From: Cytophagaceae bacterium
GTDB taxonomy: Bacteria > Bacteroidota > Bacteroidia > Cytophagales > Flexibacteraceae
Assembly: GCA_947458545.1 (NCBI GenBank)
Contig: CANGYH010000001.1
Span: forward strand, 744,001 to 808,000
Direction of reading: 5' to 3'
DNA length: 64,000 bases
This document shows positions 26,747 through 34,642 of this stretch, in pieces. Made by a program: the position numbers and the translations under genes. Below the pieces are notes generated by a model. That model saw nothing but the letters and a program-made list of their open reading frames with translations. It was not told where the DNA came from and did no database searches. How positions within the stretch are numbered: the stretch's first letter is position 1; each line of letters starts with the position of its first letter.

Positions 26747-27787
26747 CTATGGTTGGGAGGGGCTGGTGGTTTTGGCTGGGCGGGCCAACGCATAAGAGAT
26801 GCCAACGGAATGGATAAGCCCCAAAAAGCGGGTTGGGTTCACACCATAGTCAATCTGCAGCATGTGCCCGCCGATGGGCTGGCGGTAGCCGATACCGGCC
26901 GAAGGGGCACGCTCGTTGTCCACGCCCAGCTTCAGGCCGGCGCGCAGGGCCAGCGTATTGGCCCAGATATACTCTGCCCCGGCGCGGATATTCTCAGCGT
27001 TGTCGTTGGGGTGGTTCAGTTGCAGGTGTACGGTTATCAGGTGCTCGTCTCGGCGCAGGGCATCCATAGAGGCCCCCATCTTAAAGTGCGTCGGGGCGGG
27101 ATAGCCCTCCACGTTTACGCCTTGGCCGCGCTGGAGCAAATCAGGCACCTGGTTGCCCCGCAGGGTAGCATTTGTGCCAAAGTGCTGCAGGGTTGCTCCA
27201 AAGCGTAGGTTGCGCCAGTCTGTCCGGTACAAGAAGCCGACGTCTGCCCCCAGGCCGTTCGCAGCATATTCGGCCAGTTGCTCGCGCAAGAACTTGAAAC
27301 CCAACCCGAAGGAGAATCGCTCAGAAAGGTCTCGGCTGTAACCGGCCTCGGCAGACAGGCTGTAGGTCGTGAAGTACTGGCCCGTGCCTTGCGGAAAAAA
27401 TTCCGTGCGGACTTTCTCTGCCCCCATATTGAGCATATGTACCTGCCCGTAAAACGTGCCCCGCTCTTTGTTGGGCACCAAAACTGACACCAGCGAGTGG
27501 TTGATGCCGTCGGCAAAATACATGTTGCTGACGCCTACCGTCAGGCTTTTTACTTCTGCAGCCAAAGCCGGGTTCAGCGTGGCGGCATACGCATCGCCAG
27601 ATAGGGTAGCGTTGGCACCGCCCATACCCGTTGACCGGGGAGACAAATCGTTTTTCAAAAACGTAAGCGCCGAGATGCCTACCCGAGTTCCTCCCAGGTT
27701 GGGAAACAGCTGCGCTTGCGCTGCGCCTGCCCAGGCCAGACCCAGCAGCAGCGCCCCCAGGCGTTTGATTTGGTTATGTGCAGCCAT
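26747..27787 (-). CDS. PorV/PorQ-family outer-membrane barrel protein
   Basis: A 346-aa protein with a signal peptide (LLLGLAWAGAAQAQ) and a beta-barrel of the PorV/PorQ type. The family opening is clear: SPRSTGMGGANATLSGDAYAATLNPAL cut to pattern R-S-x-G-M-G-G-A, then D-A-x-A-x-x-x-N-P-A. Strands such as LTVGVSNMYFADG, FSFGLGFKFLREQLAEY and LALRAGLKLGVDNERAPSAG continue to the end, closing with FLGLIHSVGISYAL. PorV and PorQ work in the type IX secretion system, delivering or processing cargo at the surface. Members encoded beside TonB receptors and cargo genes, as here, may be dedicated to local substrates. The start lies only 2 bp after the TonB receptor stop. Confidence 0.82.
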   Translation of the reverse strand: MAAHNQIKRLGALLLGLAWAGAAQAQLFPNLGGTRVGISALTFLKNDLSPRSTGMGGANATLSGDAYAATLNPALAAEVKSLTVGVSNMYFADGINHSLVSVLVPNKERGTFYGQVHMLNMGAEKVRTEFFPQGTGQYFTTYSLSAEAGYSRDLSERFSFGLGFKFLREQLAEYAANGLGADVGFLYRTDWRNLRFGATLQHFGTNATLRGNQVPDLLQRGQGVNVEGYPAPTHFKMGASMDALRRDEHLITVHLQLNHPNDNAENIRAGAEYIWANTLALRAGLKLGVDNERAPSAGIGYRQPIGGHMLQIDYGVNPTRFLGLIHSVGISYALARPAKTTSPSQP

Positions 27788-27789
27788 AT

Positions 27790-30624
27790 CTAGAAGCTGA
27801 GCGCCACGCCATACAGAATCTGGCGCGGTTGCATGAAACGGGCAGGGTTGGTGGGTAGCGGCCCGCCTACGCGGGGACCGGTGAAGTTGGGGTCGCGCTC
27901 GTCGTAGGGCAGCGGGTCTCCGGGGCGGTAGGCCGTACCCGTTACCGGGTTCACGATCTGTGCGTTGAGGTTATTAAACAGGTTGGTAATCTCCACCGAA
28001 GCCGACACGAAGAGGCGATTCCGCAGCCTGAAATCGCGCGTCAGGCGTAGGTCCGTCCAGAACCAGGGCGAGCCTATGCGGGTGTTGGGGCTGGTCTCAA
28101 TGGGCTCCCAGATGGGGCGGCCGCTGGGATCAACGCCAGCCTGCCGGTGGGGCGTATAACGCAGCCCACTCTTCCAGGTGGACATCACAAAAAGCCTGAA
28201 GCCCTTGAGCGGTATACGAAAAAGCCTGTCAGACGTATCTGGGGTATAGATGAAAGTACCCTTCAGATCCCAAGGACGATCCCAGGCCAGGAACTGCTCT
28301 TTGGTCAGGTTTACCTGGCCTGTGTTGCGGATTTGCAGGCGGCTCTCCAGGGCCGAGTTGCTTTTGCCCGTAGCCACCTGGTAGGCCACGTTGGCCATGG
28401 CCCTGATCCGTCGCGATACCCGGTAGTTGCCCATCACCTCCAGGCCACGGATACGGGCATAGTCTTGGTTAATGGAGAAAGACTTCTCTACAAACCGCCC
28501 GGTGGCAGGGTCTTGCAAGATGATGGTTCGGCTAACGATGAAGTCGAACTGGTCTTTGTAGAAGGCTGTCATCGTTACGCCCAGGTCTCGGGTAATCTGG
28601 CTCTTCACGCCCAGCTCGTAGCTCACGGCCACCTCGGGGTTCAGGTTCGGGTTGCCCAGGTCAGAGAGGAAGCTGCGGTCTTGGTAAACCGGGTCCAGGC
28701 CGGCATAGACGAAGCGGGGGTGCGGCAGCCGCATGGTGTGCCCGTAGTTGAAGTACATCACCATGTTCTCCGTAACGGGGAAGCTTACGTTGACGCGGGG
28801 CAGCAGGCGGGCCTTCCAACGCTCGCCCAGCAGGCCGACAGTTTGGCGGCGGTACTGATCTCGCACCTCCTGGATAACCTGGGCACGCGGATCATTCACC
28901 GCATTGTTGGCCAGGTTGCCCGGGGCCCAATACTCCAGGCGCGCACCCAGCGATGCGATGATGCCCTTATAGCGAATCTCATCCTCTACCCAAAAGGCGC
29001 CCTGGCGTGGCTTCACCTTCCAGACGTCTGAGGTTGATCCGATGGAGCGGCTGGGCGTAGTCTCGCCACTGGCCAGCACGATGGGCGCACCCACCCAGGG
29101 GCTGCTGACATCTACCCACTGCATGGCCTGCTGCCGGTGCTCGTGGCCCAGCGTGGTGCGGTGGATGCGGCTGGGGCTGTCGTAGGTAAACTTGTATTTG
29201 AGGGTGTACTCCTCTACCCAGTGGTCGTGCCAGACGGTAGAGATGCCTCCGTTGTTGATAAAGCCGTTGCCCGGGTTTACAAATACCACGCCGGTGTCGT
29301 TGGGGTTCCAGACGGAGATATCGCCGGTTTGGATGTTGCGTGGCTCCAGAATCTGATCTATCGTTTGTGTACGGAAGGGGCGCCCATTGGCGTCGGCCCG
29401 CAGATTTACGAACAGGCGGCCCAGGTCTACGCCCAGCCGCCACCGGTCTGAGAACTTGTGCGTGAAGTTGGCCGCCGTTAGGTTGCTGCGGTGGGTGTAG
29501 GTGGTGCCGTTGTCGGGCTGCAGCGTATAGCCATACTGAAAGCCCGGCACCATGATAGCGTTGAACCCGATGATCTGCAGCGTCCGCGTGTTCTGGTTGA
29601 TGGCCACCGAGTTTTGGCTGGTGACGGTGAGCTTCGTCTGCGGGCCGATGTAGTAGCTCAGCTTCACGGTACCGTTCCACATATTGTCCTGCCGTGGGGC
29701 CCAAAACTGTGAGTTGCTGATAATGCTGCTTTGCAACTGGTTGGCCCGTACGCGGAAGTAGGTATCGTTCAGGTTCGTCTGGAAAGACGTAAAGAGCCGC
29801 AACTTCTTGTTGGTGCCGGGGATGGGCGTGCCCAGGTTGAAGTCCACAATGTCCGTGTTCCAGCGCGAGCCCTGGTTTACGTTCACCCCGAAGTTGTCGC
29901 GCTGCCAGCGGCTAAAAACCTCCAGCTTCTCACCGCCCTCTTTGATCCGGCTCACGATTACGCCCGAGTTGCCGTTGTATTCGGCCCCGGAGCCGCCCGT
30001 AACCACAGTAACGTCTTGCACCGAGTTGGACGATACCTGCACCCCAAAGCCCGTGCCGGCCAATGGGTCTTGCGCGTTGATGCCATCTACCACATACTGG
30101 GTCTCGTACACGCGGCCGCCGCGGATCTGGAGGCCGTCGGGCGATACGCTTACGCCTGCCTGCAGGGCCACTACGTCTTGCACAGACCGGGTGGTCATCT
30201 CCTTAATATCTCCGGCCGATACGCGCACCTCAGAGCGGCCGCTCTCCAAATCAACAACGGCGCGCTCACCTACTATCTCTACCTGGTCTAGCGTTCTGCC
30301 AGCTTCTTTGAGCTGTGCATTGAGCTCGTACACGCCACCCTTGGGGATGCGGATGCCGGTGTACTCCCGGCTTACAAAACCGATGTAGCTGATGCGGATG
30401 GTATAATCTCCCGCCTTCACGTTAGGTATTGTGAAGTTGCCGTTGTCGTCGGTGGTGCCGCCGTTGTAGGTGCCGACGATCAAGACGGTAGCTCCAAACA
30501 AAGGCTCTTTGGTAGCGGCATCGGTGATGCGACCCTTTAGCGTGGCTGCCTGCCCCCAGGCCAGGCCCGTCGCCAGGCAGCAGATGAGGGTAAGCCAGCG
30601 GCTCAATTGGTTAGACCCAGGCAT
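27790..30624 (-). CDS. TonB-dependent outer-membrane receptor
   Basis: A 944-aa receptor for active uptake of a large or scarce substrate, energised by TonB-ExbBD. A signal peptide (LTLICCLATGLAWGQ) leads to a carboxypeptidase-regulatory-like domain (LKGRITDAATKEPLFGATV, DDNGNFTIPNVKAGDYTIRISYIG). The plug begins near ERAVVDLESGRSEVRVSAGD, with VQDVVALQAGVSVSPDGLQIRGGR and YVVDGINAQDPLAG. A long barrel of about 700 residues ends in ILYGVALSF, a C-terminal aromatic signature. No SusD partner is adjacent, so it is not a standard SusCD pair. It is transcribed between a lipoprotein gene (4 bp gap) and the PorV/PorQ-like gene (2 bp gap). ATG 30624 starts the signal peptide. Confidence 0.92.
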   Translation of the reverse strand: MPGSNQLSRWLTLICCLATGLAWGQAATLKGRITDAATKEPLFGATVLIVGTYNGGTTDDNGNFTIPNVKAGDYTIRISYIGFVSREYTGIRIPKGGVYELNAQLKEAGRTLDQVEIVGERAVVDLESGRSEVRVSAGDIKEMTTRSVQDVVALQAGVSVSPDGLQIRGGRVYETQYVVDGINAQDPLAGTGFGVQVSSNSVQDVTVVTGGSGAEYNGNSGVIVSRIKEGGEKLEVFSRWQRDNFGVNVNQGSRWNTDIVDFNLGTPIPGTNKKLRLFTSFQTNLNDTYFRVRANQLQSSIISNSQFWAPRQDNMWNGTVKLSYYIGPQTKLTVTSQNSVAINQNTRTLQIIGFNAIMVPGFQYGYTLQPDNGTTYTHRSNLTAANFTHKFSDRWRLGVDLGRLFVNLRADANGRPFRTQTIDQILEPRNIQTGDISVWNPNDTGVVFVNPGNGFINNGGISTVWHDHWVEEYTLKYKFTYDSPSRIHRTTLGHEHRQQAMQWVDVSSPWVGAPIVLASGETTPSRSIGSTSDVWKVKPRQGAFWVEDEIRYKGIIASLGARLEYWAPGNLANNAVNDPRAQVIQEVRDQYRRQTVGLLGERWKARLLPRVNVSFPVTENMVMYFNYGHTMRLPHPRFVYAGLDPVYQDRSFLSDLGNPNLNPEVAVSYELGVKSQITRDLGVTMTAFYKDQFDFIVSRTIILQDPATGRFVEKSFSINQDYARIRGLEVMGNYRVSRRIRAMANVAYQVATGKSNSALESRLQIRNTGQVNLTKEQFLAWDRPWDLKGTFIYTPDTSDRLFRIPLKGFRLFVMSTWKSGLRYTPHRQAGVDPSGRPIWEPIETSPNTRIGSPWFWTDLRLTRDFRLRNRLFVSASVEITNLFNNLNAQIVNPVTGTAYRPGDPLPYDERDPNFTGPRVGGPLPTNPARFMQPRQILYGVALSF

Positions 30625-30628
30625 GGAA

Positions 30629-32146
30629 TCAGTTGAAGTCGCGGTTGAGGACATTGTTGAAGAACCGGTCGAACGCGGCCTCGTCGCCCGACTGCCGGTC
30701 TAGATCTACGGTAAAGAAGATGAGCGATGGCTTGGCCGCACCTTTGGGCGCCTTGCCGCCGATGGCCCGCGTCGGCCGCGGGTTTTGGGTGCCACCCGTC
30801 CAGACGATGGGCCCGGCATACAGGCTATCAGCCTGTGCACTGGGGAAGAACGTATCTACCCCTTGCTGAATAACTCCGCCCTGGCCGGCCGACAGCGAAC
30901 GTAGATTAGGGTAACGTGCCGTATCGAGCGAGACTATCAAGCTCCGGTTGTTGATGCGGCCAGCCTGGCTCTGCAGGCTATCTACGGGCAGCCAACCCGA
31001 AAGCGGCGTAGCCGGAAAAAGCACCCGTGCGCCCGCATCAGGAAACTTGGCCGATACCAAAAGCTTGCGCCCGGCCGACAAATGCGCCGCCAAAAACGGC
31101 GAGGCCGTCTCGATAAGCAACTGCGTATTGTCTATCGTGTTGGTCAGCCGCGCCTCGTCGGAGTACCAGAAGACTTTGGGGTACTGCTCTGTGAGCAGGC
31201 CCAAGGTATTGACGAAAACCGGCGGCTGGTTTTGCCCCCCATTACCCGTCAGGTCTATGTAGTCGAAACCGGCCGGATAAACACGAGCCAGCGTGGGGAA
31301 GTATTTATTCTCAGGAGCAAACACGCCGCGGGTGTTGTGGGCATCCAGCAGCAGCAGGTCAGACGTTATGCGCCGTAAGAAGAAGGCCCGCACCCTGCCC
31401 CCGTCTAGCACTTGCGCCAAGGGAGAGCTTGTGCGCGACAGGTCCGTCACGCGCATTTCAAAGGTATTTGAGCCGCCGACTTCCAGGCCAGGCAACTGTG
31501 CAGGCAGCAGTATGCGCTGGCTGCTGAGGGTGTTGCTGTAGAAAACGCGCGCGTTTTGCACACCGGCCGTGCGCGGGTCTGCCGCTAAGAGGTATATGGC
31601 AGCGGCTGTTTTGGGCAACGCGTACCACGCTCCGCCGTTGAGGCGGATAAAAGCAGAGTCGAGCGTTTCGTCTCCGTCTGGGTCTGTGGCCAAAAAGGGC
31701 AGCGTTATCACACCCAGCAGGGTGTCTGTTTTGGGCAACGCGTTGAAGCTGACCCTTGGGGGCGAGTTGCGGACGGGCAGGCGAATTTCGGCCGGTTCGC
31801 TCTCGCTGTTCAGGTTATCAATCGCTACTACGCGGAAGACGATGGTCTGAATGGTGTCTCCGGCCGTGAGCGTAAACCGAAAGAGGCTGTCCGTTCGGCT
31901 AATCAGGCTTGTGTAGGGCCCGCCATTTACAGATAAGCGGAAGCCCCGCACAAACCCGTCTGCATCCGAGCCGGTCCAGAAGAGGCGCACGGTCGAGATC
32001 AGATTCGTCGGATCGGCAAGGGTAACGTCCTTTACGTTCACCTTGGCCAGCGGCTTTTGGTTCAGGCCCGCATTGGGGTCGTCTTTGCGGCTGCAAGCTT
32101 GGAGCACCAGCAGGCATACCGATAAGACAAGCAGTGTATAACGCAT
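30629..32146 (-). CDS. Surface lipoprotein with Ig-like domains, first gene of surface operon
   Basis: A 505-aa lipoprotein (signal and lipobox LSVCLLVLQAC). The N-terminal half has two fibronectin/Ig-like domains (VRLFWTGSDADGFVRGFRLSVNG; then FLATDPDGDETLDSAFIRLNGG, both with the S/T-D-x-D-G calcium-type turn). The second half is a globular region with LLLLDAHNTRGVF, YPKVFWYSDEARLT and LSAGRKLLVSAKFPD, which suggests a flavodoxin-like or glutamine-amidotransferase-like fold without an obvious catalytic triad. The function is unknown. ATG 32146 is chosen because the lipobox is then 16-17 residues in. The gene starts a tight run of five, with the TonB receptor next after 4 bp. Confidence 0.78.
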   Translation of the reverse strand: MRYTLLVLSVCLLVLQACSRKDDPNAGLNQKPLAKVNVKDVTLADPTNLISTVRLFWTGSDADGFVRGFRLSVNGGPYTSLISRTDSLFRFTLTAGDTIQTIVFRVVAIDNLNSESEPAEIRLPVRNSPPRVSFNALPKTDTLLGVITLPFLATDPDGDETLDSAFIRLNGGAWYALPKTAAAIYLLAADPRTAGVQNARVFYSNTLSSQRILLPAQLPGLEVGGSNTFEMRVTDLSRTSSPLAQVLDGGRVRAFFLRRITSDLLLLDAHNTRGVFAPENKYFPTLARVYPAGFDYIDLTGNGGQNQPPVFVNTLGLLTEQYPKVFWYSDEARLTNTIDNTQLLIETASPFLAAHLSAGRKLLVSAKFPDAGARVLFPATPLSGWLPVDSLQSQAGRINNRSLIVSLDTARYPNLRSLSAGQGGVIQQGVDTFFPSAQADSLYAGPIVWTGGTQNPRPTRAIGGKAPKGAAKPSLIFFTVDLDRQSGDEAAFDRFFNNVLNRDFN

Positions 32147-32236
32147 GGGTAAAACGGAGGGAGGGCTCGCTCCGCCAGGGTTGTGCCAGCCCCGCAGGCC
32201 AGCGATGTAGGGCAGCAACCTCTGCCCGGAAGGTAT

Positions 32237-32293
32237 CCCCTATGGCCTGGGGGCCCCTTGCCATAGGTTTGGCAAAGGGCCCCAGGCATGGGG
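32237..32293 (-). terminator. GC-rich hairpin after the OB-fold cargo gene
   Basis: An imperfect stem of about 22 bp (32237-32262 with 32271-32293) has an 8-nt loop. It lies just past the stop at 32309 and before the lipoprotein gene, separating two transcripts. There is no T run, so it may end transcription with help or only protect the mRNA. Confidence 0.6.
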
Positions 32294-32308
32294 GCTAAAG
32301 CGTTGGGC

Positions 32309-34480
32309 TTAGTAAGCCACTACCTTATGGCTCTCTTTATAGCCCGTCTGGGCATCAAAGAGCACGATGTAGTACAGGCCACCCGCCGTCAACTTGTCGG
32401 TTTTGATGCGGAGGCTGTTGCCGTTGGCCTGGCCTTCGGCCTGCAGCGTAATGGCTTTGCCCACGTTGTCGTAAGCTACCACCTGCAGGCTGCGGCCCTC
32501 TAGCGAAGCACGCTTGTCAGTTAGGGTGAAGAAGGTACCCGCCTGCATTGGGCTTGGCGAGAGCACATAGCGGCTGTTGCCAGGAGCCACAAAGCCACGC
32601 ACGGCAGAAAGGTAACCTTCCACGTCGGCGGTGTTGCGGGGCAGCAGCTTAAAGTTGCCGAAGCTGAAGTAAACCAGACCCGTGATGCTCTGCAAGCGGT
32701 CGCCATCTTGCACGATGATGGGCGTGACGCCAGGGTTCAGGGCAGAGATCCATCGGCGGCCGCTGATGAAGCTCACGTTTTTAGAGCCATAGTTAGAGCC
32801 GCCGAAGTTGGCCGTCTGCACGATTACGCCCGAGTTGGGGTCTAGCACGTCTGGCCCTACGCGCCACTCGCCAAAGTTGGCCGTGGGGTTGGTAGAAGTG
32901 CCGGTGTGGTTGCTATCTACCACAAACAAGGGCTGGGGCTGGTTTACGCGTACCAGCATGCCTTCGTACTTCTCGTTCAGGGCAAAGTCGTAGGGAGAGA
33001 GCGCCGTGGTGGCAAGATCGATAGGCGCAAACGTTACGTTGCTGCGCAGCACGGTAGCGCTGGTAACGTTGATGCAGGTCATACCGCCGCGCTCTTGTAC
33101 CTGGCCCGCTACCAGTACCTCGTCGCCACGGTTGAGGGTGGCGATGGTAGCGCCGCCCACCAGCCAGATGCCGCCCCACTCAGTGGCACCCGGTGTGATG
33201 ATGTAGATCGAGTTCAGGTCGGCCGTGGTGGATACCACTACGCCGCGTACAGAGTCTACAGCCAGTTGGTTGTAGCCCGAGTTGCCGTTGCTGAAGGGGG
33301 TAAACTGCAGGTCTCGGACGCTGGGGCCGCCACAACGGCTGGTAAAGAAGGCAGGTGCATCTGCACTAGGCGAGATGGATACGTTGCCGGCATTATCTAC
33401 GGCGCGGATGTAGTAGGTAACCAAAGTACCATCGGCCTGCCCAGGGATGGCGGCCGTGTAGATGTTAGAGCCGGTAGCCGTCATGGCTACCTGCTGGGGC
33501 GCACCGCCAGAGATGGTGTACACCAGCGTGGCAGAGGCAATGCTGCCGTCGTCTGTAATGGTGGCCGTGATGCTGGTATTGACGCGCGAGCAAGGCTGGA
33601 TGGGCAGGCGCGTCAGCCCACCAATAGAGGGCGACGAGGCGCCCCGCACATAGTGAGACGCGTTGAAGGGGTGAATCTCGTAGCCCCGGTTGTTGGTACC
33701 CGTACCTTGGCAACGGTTCTTAGAGTGGATTACGATGCCACGGATGCTGTTGAACTGGTCGCCAACGGCGGGAGGCACAAAGCCACCAGCCGTACGGGCA
33801 GCCAAAAAGCGGTCAGACACTTCGACCTTGTTGCCCTGTGCGTCTTGCACGGTAAAGGTGTAGCGTACGGGCGTACCAAAGGCGTTGATGGCCGTCACCG
33901 TCACGTTCTGTATCTCTACAAAAGCACCTTCTACCTGCTCGCCGGTGGTCAGGTTGTTAAGGCGTTGATTGTCGTTAAGTATACCGACGTTAGGCAGCAA
34001 CACAGCCGTCGGGGCGGGGCCGGTTCCGTCGCCGATGTTGCGCACGCCGTCTGCCAGGGGGTTAATCTGGGTCTCACCGTCGTTGGTGGGGTTGGTGGTG
34101 CTGGTGCCATTAAACTCTTGCACCAGGCCGGTAACCTCCAGAGTATCGCCGGGCAGCACGGTTTGCAGGTCTGTAGGCGTAGTGGGTACGTTGCCCCCGC
34201 CAAAGCGAATACCGATGTTTTTGAAGGGGCCGTCGCCGTCTAGGCTGCGGATCCAAACCTGGCGCCCGCTGGCAGACTGGGCCTGGCCGCCGGGTACCAT
34301 CACGATGCCGCGCACGCGCACGGTGTCTCCCACGCGGGCAGGTGCGTCGTTGCAGGCCGCCAGATCGGTGGCAGACACCGTCTGGATGTCAGAAATGGTC
34401 ACCAGCGGATACACGCGCTGGGCCTGTGCCGTTGTGCCTGCAGCCAGCAGGGCTGCCAAGGCTAGTAGCTGTTTTTTCAT
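32309..34480 (-). CDS. Secreted OB-fold protein with T9SS sorting domain
   Basis: A 723-aa exported protein. After the signal peptide (MKKQLLALAALLAAGTTAQAQ) come repeated OB-fold domains of the kind found in secreted nucleases such as YhcR: ARVGDTVRVRGIVMVPGGQ, LPGDTLEVTGLVQEFNG, and later LNRGDEVLVAGQVQERGG. An Ig-like middle domain (ITATITDDGSIASATLVYTI, YYIRAVDNAGNVSISPSA) is of the metalloprotease/esterase-associated type. The C-terminus (LSPSPMQAGTFFTLTDKR to GGLYYIVLFDAQTGY) is a T9SS type A sorting domain. No catalytic motif is visible, so it is likely a binding protein, perhaps for nucleic acid or polysaccharide. A gene for a secreted EEP-fold enzyme lies two genes upstream. Confidence 0.8.
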   Translation of the reverse strand: MKKQLLALAALLAAGTTAQAQRVYPLVTISDIQTVSATDLAACNDAPARVGDTVRVRGIVMVPGGQAQSASGRQVWIRSLDGDGPFKNIGIRFGGGNVPTTPTDLQTVLPGDTLEVTGLVQEFNGTSTTNPTNDGETQINPLADGVRNIGDGTGPAPTAVLLPNVGILNDNQRLNNLTTGEQVEGAFVEIQNVTVTAINAFGTPVRYTFTVQDAQGNKVEVSDRFLAARTAGGFVPPAVGDQFNSIRGIVIHSKNRCQGTGTNNRGYEIHPFNASHYVRGASSPSIGGLTRLPIQPCSRVNTSITATITDDGSIASATLVYTISGGAPQQVAMTATGSNIYTAAIPGQADGTLVTYYIRAVDNAGNVSISPSADAPAFFTSRCGGPSVRDLQFTPFSNGNSGYNQLAVDSVRGVVVSTTADLNSIYIITPGATEWGGIWLVGGATIATLNRGDEVLVAGQVQERGGMTCINVTSATVLRSNVTFAPIDLATTALSPYDFALNEKYEGMLVRVNQPQPLFVVDSNHTGTSTNPTANFGEWRVGPDVLDPNSGVIVQTANFGGSNYGSKNVSFISGRRWISALNPGVTPIIVQDGDRLQSITGLVYFSFGNFKLLPRNTADVEGYLSAVRGFVAPGNSRYVLSPSPMQAGTFFTLTDKRASLEGRSLQVVAYDNVGKAITLQAEGQANGNSLRIKTDKLTAGGLYYIVLFDAQTGYKESHKVVAY

Positions 34481-34621
34481 AGGTCGCGTCTCTTGTCAGA
34501 GCGTTGGGGGTCTGCGGGGCTTCGTCTGGGCAGACGGGGCACTCGCCAGATAGGGTGGAGAAAAAGAGAAAGTTTTAGGCTAAGGTATTCAGGCTGTGTA
34601 GGATAAATCGTTTGGCGTTGG

Positions 34622-34642
34622 GTTAAGTATCCATTACTTAAC
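34622..34642 (-). other. Inverted repeat containing a stop codon
   Basis: A perfect 8-bp inverted repeat (GTTAAGTA ... TACTTAAC) with a 5-nt spacer includes the TAA stop at 34634-34636. It is AT-rich and lacks a T run. It could be a weak hairpin in the mRNA or chance. Confidence 0.35.

Noticed and set aside
28147-29031. 294-codon plus-strand open frame
   Set aside because: It is antisense to the TonB receptor barrel and shows no domain.
32906-34243. 445-codon plus-strand open frame
   Set aside because: It is antisense to the OB-fold cargo gene, whose signal peptide and sorting domain are clear. The frame is a by-product of GC-rich third positions.
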